Shown: in pieces, positions 29,009 to 30,328 of the stretch
Numbering within the stretch: the first letter of the stretch is position 1
Layout: each line of letters begins with the position of its first letter
IMG/VR virus record: IMGVR_UViG_3300034418_001037
Coordinates: 1-30,328 of that record
From: a virus
Length of the DNA: 30,328 nucleotides
Strand: one strand, 5' to 3'
Position numbers and translations under genes: made by a program
The notes under the pieces: generated by a model
What the model saw: only the letters and a program-made list of their open reading frames with translations
Database searches by the model: none
What the model was told of the DNA's origin: nothing

Positions 29009-29879
29009 TTTTTGCCTCCTTTAGATATTTTGCATCTGGATGATAGTCAATCCAGCTTAGTGTGTTTAATTCTGGTCTATAATAGGTATAACCACATATG
29101 GCAGTGACCCAACTGTCCACAGTTTCTGCGTCATAGTGTATGACATCACCTGTTTCAGCAAAGTGTTCCCATGGTGTTGACACTCTCCTAGTAGGATTCC
29201 ACGGTGATGTAGTGATTACAGGTGTTCCTGTGACTACAGCTTCACTTGCACCTGCTGAATGATTGGCTAAAACACAATCAAAACCACCATTCCTTATAGC
29301 ATCTGTTATTTGATTGCCTATTCTTGCTTTTACTGGAACTTTGCGTCTTACTGTGTATTCAAAACCATGCCGCTTGAGCACTGGTTCAACTCTTGCCCAA
29401 TACTCATCCCAAGTTTCTCCATAGAACTCTCTGTAGTTTCTGTCTGAACTACGGATAACCAAACACTTGCGGTTTTTTAGAGGTGAGGTAGAACGAGTGC
29501 CGTTCCACAGCTGACTGATATCCCGTATGACGCCACCACTGTTGTGTTGTAGGATTTCATTTACTCGCTGTCTGTCGTCCCATCTTGGCAAGTGATGTTC
29601 AGGCATGCTCCAACCACAGTAGGTTAATCTGCTCCACAGTTTGTTTGCTGTTGGATTTGCTGGTGATGGATGTCTTAGATGTGGCATCATACTATTGTCC
29701 CACCAAAACCAACGGAATCCCTTGGGTTCTGTGCCTGGACGATACATGGTGTCTGGTTCACAACCAACAAGACAGTAGGTTTTGTCAGTGTTTATGTTTG
29801 ATTTCTTAACTGGTGCAACTCCAGCTCTAAAATCAGCACCATAAAACTTAGGATCTACTTCAAAATAACCCCACGGCAT
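28998..29879 (-). CDS. GT-B-like glycosyltransferase or related sugar-modifying protein
   Basis: A protein of about 293 residues. I chose the ATG at 29879 over an upstream ATG at 29924. It follows AAGGA by 7 bases and comes one base after the methyltransferase stop, whereas the upstream ATG has no clear ribosome binding site and would overlap by 44 bases. The C-terminal half contains CVLANHSAGASEAVVTGTPVI. This resembles the H.S....EA...G.PVI signature at the donor-sugar site of GT-B fold transferases. The N-terminal half is rich in Trp, His and Pro and gives no recognisable motif. The role is inferred: sugar transfer to phage DNA, a virion protein or host envelope material. Neighbouring DNA methyltransferase and DUF115-like genes fit a modification cluster. 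The family assignment is moderate; no enzyme activity can be named. Confidence 0.55.
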   Translation of the reverse strand: MPWGYFEVDPKFYGADFRAGVAPVKKSNINTDKTYCLVGCEPDTMYRPGTEPKGFRWFWWDNSMMPHLRHPSPANPTANKLWSRLTYCGWSMPEHHLPRWDDRQRVNEILQHNSGGVIRDISQLWNGTRSTSPLKNRKCLVIRSSDRNYREFYGETWDEYWARVEPVLKRHGFEYTVRRKVPVKARIGNQITDAIRNGGFDCVLANHSAGASEAVVTGTPVITTSPWNPTRRVSTPWEHFAETGDVIHYDAETVDSWVTAICGYTYYRPELNTLSWIDYHPDAKYLKEAKNAI

Positions 29880-29880
29880 A

Positions 29881-30328
29881 TTACTGTCCTTGATTTTCAA
29901 ATAATTCTGCAAATTTGTTTTCATATTCCGTTGTGTTCCACGCTTCTATACGACGCTGTGCTATAGCAACATAGTTAGGGTCAAGTTCGCAACCTATAAA
30001 CTCGTGTCCAAGTTCTACTGCCGCCATACCAGTGCTACCTGAACCTGTGAAAGGATCTAACACTGTAGAGTTAGGTGGTGTTACTAATTTTATAAGATAA
30101 CGCATAAGAGCAACTGGTTTAACAGTGGGGTGATTGTTGCCCACATTTACAATTTTATTGTTTGTTTCACACCATTTAGCATAATAGTCTTTAAGACTAT
30201 GAACTTTGATGTATCCGTAGTCTGGTAAGTAGATATCCTTGCCACTTATTTCTTGTTTGTTGCCTTGATTGTCAATATAGTATCCACCCATATCGTCAAG
30301 CATACTCTGTTCTGTGGGGATTTCTTTT
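29881..30328 (-). CDS. DNA adenine/cytosine-N4 methyltransferase, C-terminal part (5' end outside window)
   Basis: The reading frame stays open to the right edge of the window, so the N-terminus is missing; the first ATG (30303) is probably internal. The visible part contains HPTVKP, then VLDPFTGSGSTG, then FIGCELDPNYVAIAQRRI. In amino-methyltransferases the DPF.GSG segment is motif I, which binds S-adenosylmethionine. The HPT.KP segment just before it and the C-terminal position of motif I are typical of enzymes in which the catalytic DPPY-type motif lies upstream; that motif would be off the window. The product would methylate adenine N6 or cytosine N4, most likely to protect phage DNA from host restriction or as an orphan regulator. 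No restriction gene is visible beside it. The stop lies one base before the better start of the next gene, so the two are probably cotranscribed. Confidence 0.88.
   Translation of the reverse strand, partial: KEIPTEQSMLDDMGGYYIDNQGNKQEISGKDIYLPDYGYIKVHSLKDYYAKWCETNNKIVNVGNNHPTVKPVALMRYLIKLVTPPNSTVLDPFTGSGSTGMAAVELGHEFIGCELDPNYVAIAQRRIEAWNTTEYENKFAELFENQGQ

Noticed and set aside
29880-29924. Upstream ATG for the GT-B-like gene
   Set aside because: It has no clear Shine-Dalgarno sequence and overlaps the methyltransferase; the ATG at 29879 has AAGGA at the right distance.

Overview
This window looks like part of the genome of a tailed double-stranded DNA phage with a long non-contractile tail (siphovirus type). 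It probably comes from a marine bacterial host such as SAR11 or a related alphaproteobacterium. The evidence for a phage is a continuous, tightly packed set of morphogenesis genes: terminase, portal, scaffold, HK97-fold capsid, head-tail connectors, tail tube, frameshifted tail chaperone, tape measure, and tail tip with fibres. Start and stop codons overlap again and again (TAATG, TGATG, ATGA). The DNA is AT-rich, and there is no integrase, repressor or housekeeping gene. The marine assignment is an inference from gene style (uvMED/pelagiphage-like proteins, sugar and methyl transferase genes, LamG fibres). Every confident gene is on the minus strand, so transcription runs from about 30328 down to 1.

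Layout in the direction of transcription. (1) 30328-27081 is an accessory block: the C-terminal part of a DNA methyltransferase, a GT-B-like sugar transferase, two small HNH/homing-nuclease-like proteins, a coiled-coil protein, a DUF115-like Rossmann protein and an unknown. (2) 27051-20771 holds fibre and adhesion proteins, including one with three tandem LamG-type domains. (3) 20771-13963 is packaging and head: TerS, TerL, portal, a small basic protein, a 21-residue Lys/Arg peptide, scaffold, major capsid protein, connectors and tail tube. A promoter-like site precedes the scaffold gene and an intrinsic terminator follows the capsid gene. (4) 13957-3168 is the tail: gp10-like protein, G/GT chaperone with a canonical A AAA AAC slippery site, GTG-started tape measure, two minor tail proteins, a GNAT-fold protein where an NlpC/P60 protein often sits, the J-like tip protein, fibre-like proteins, a holin-like membrane protein and a Cys-rich protein.

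(5) 3029-2222 is the most unusual part. A strong intrinsic terminator ends the late operon. A near-consensus sigma-70 promoter (TTGACT, 17 bp, TATTAT) immediately follows and drives one unknown 139-residue gene. That gene is followed by about 220 bp of non-coding, GC-richer DNA that folds into at least six helices, two of them capped by GNRA tetraloops on the minus strand. A second promoter (TTGTTT, 17 bp, TATAAT) then restarts transcription. The arrangement looks like a moron cassette carrying a structured RNA. (6) 2133-396 is a small operon: unknown protein, SAM methyltransferase, GT-A glycosyltransferase, unknown protein. (7) 395-1 is gene-free and holds a run of palindromic units, most with ACCAT...ATGGT arms around a central CCGT/CGGT. 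It could be an origin, an operator array or another protein-binding region.

Replication genes, a clear endolysin and lysogeny genes are not in the window and presumably lie outside it.
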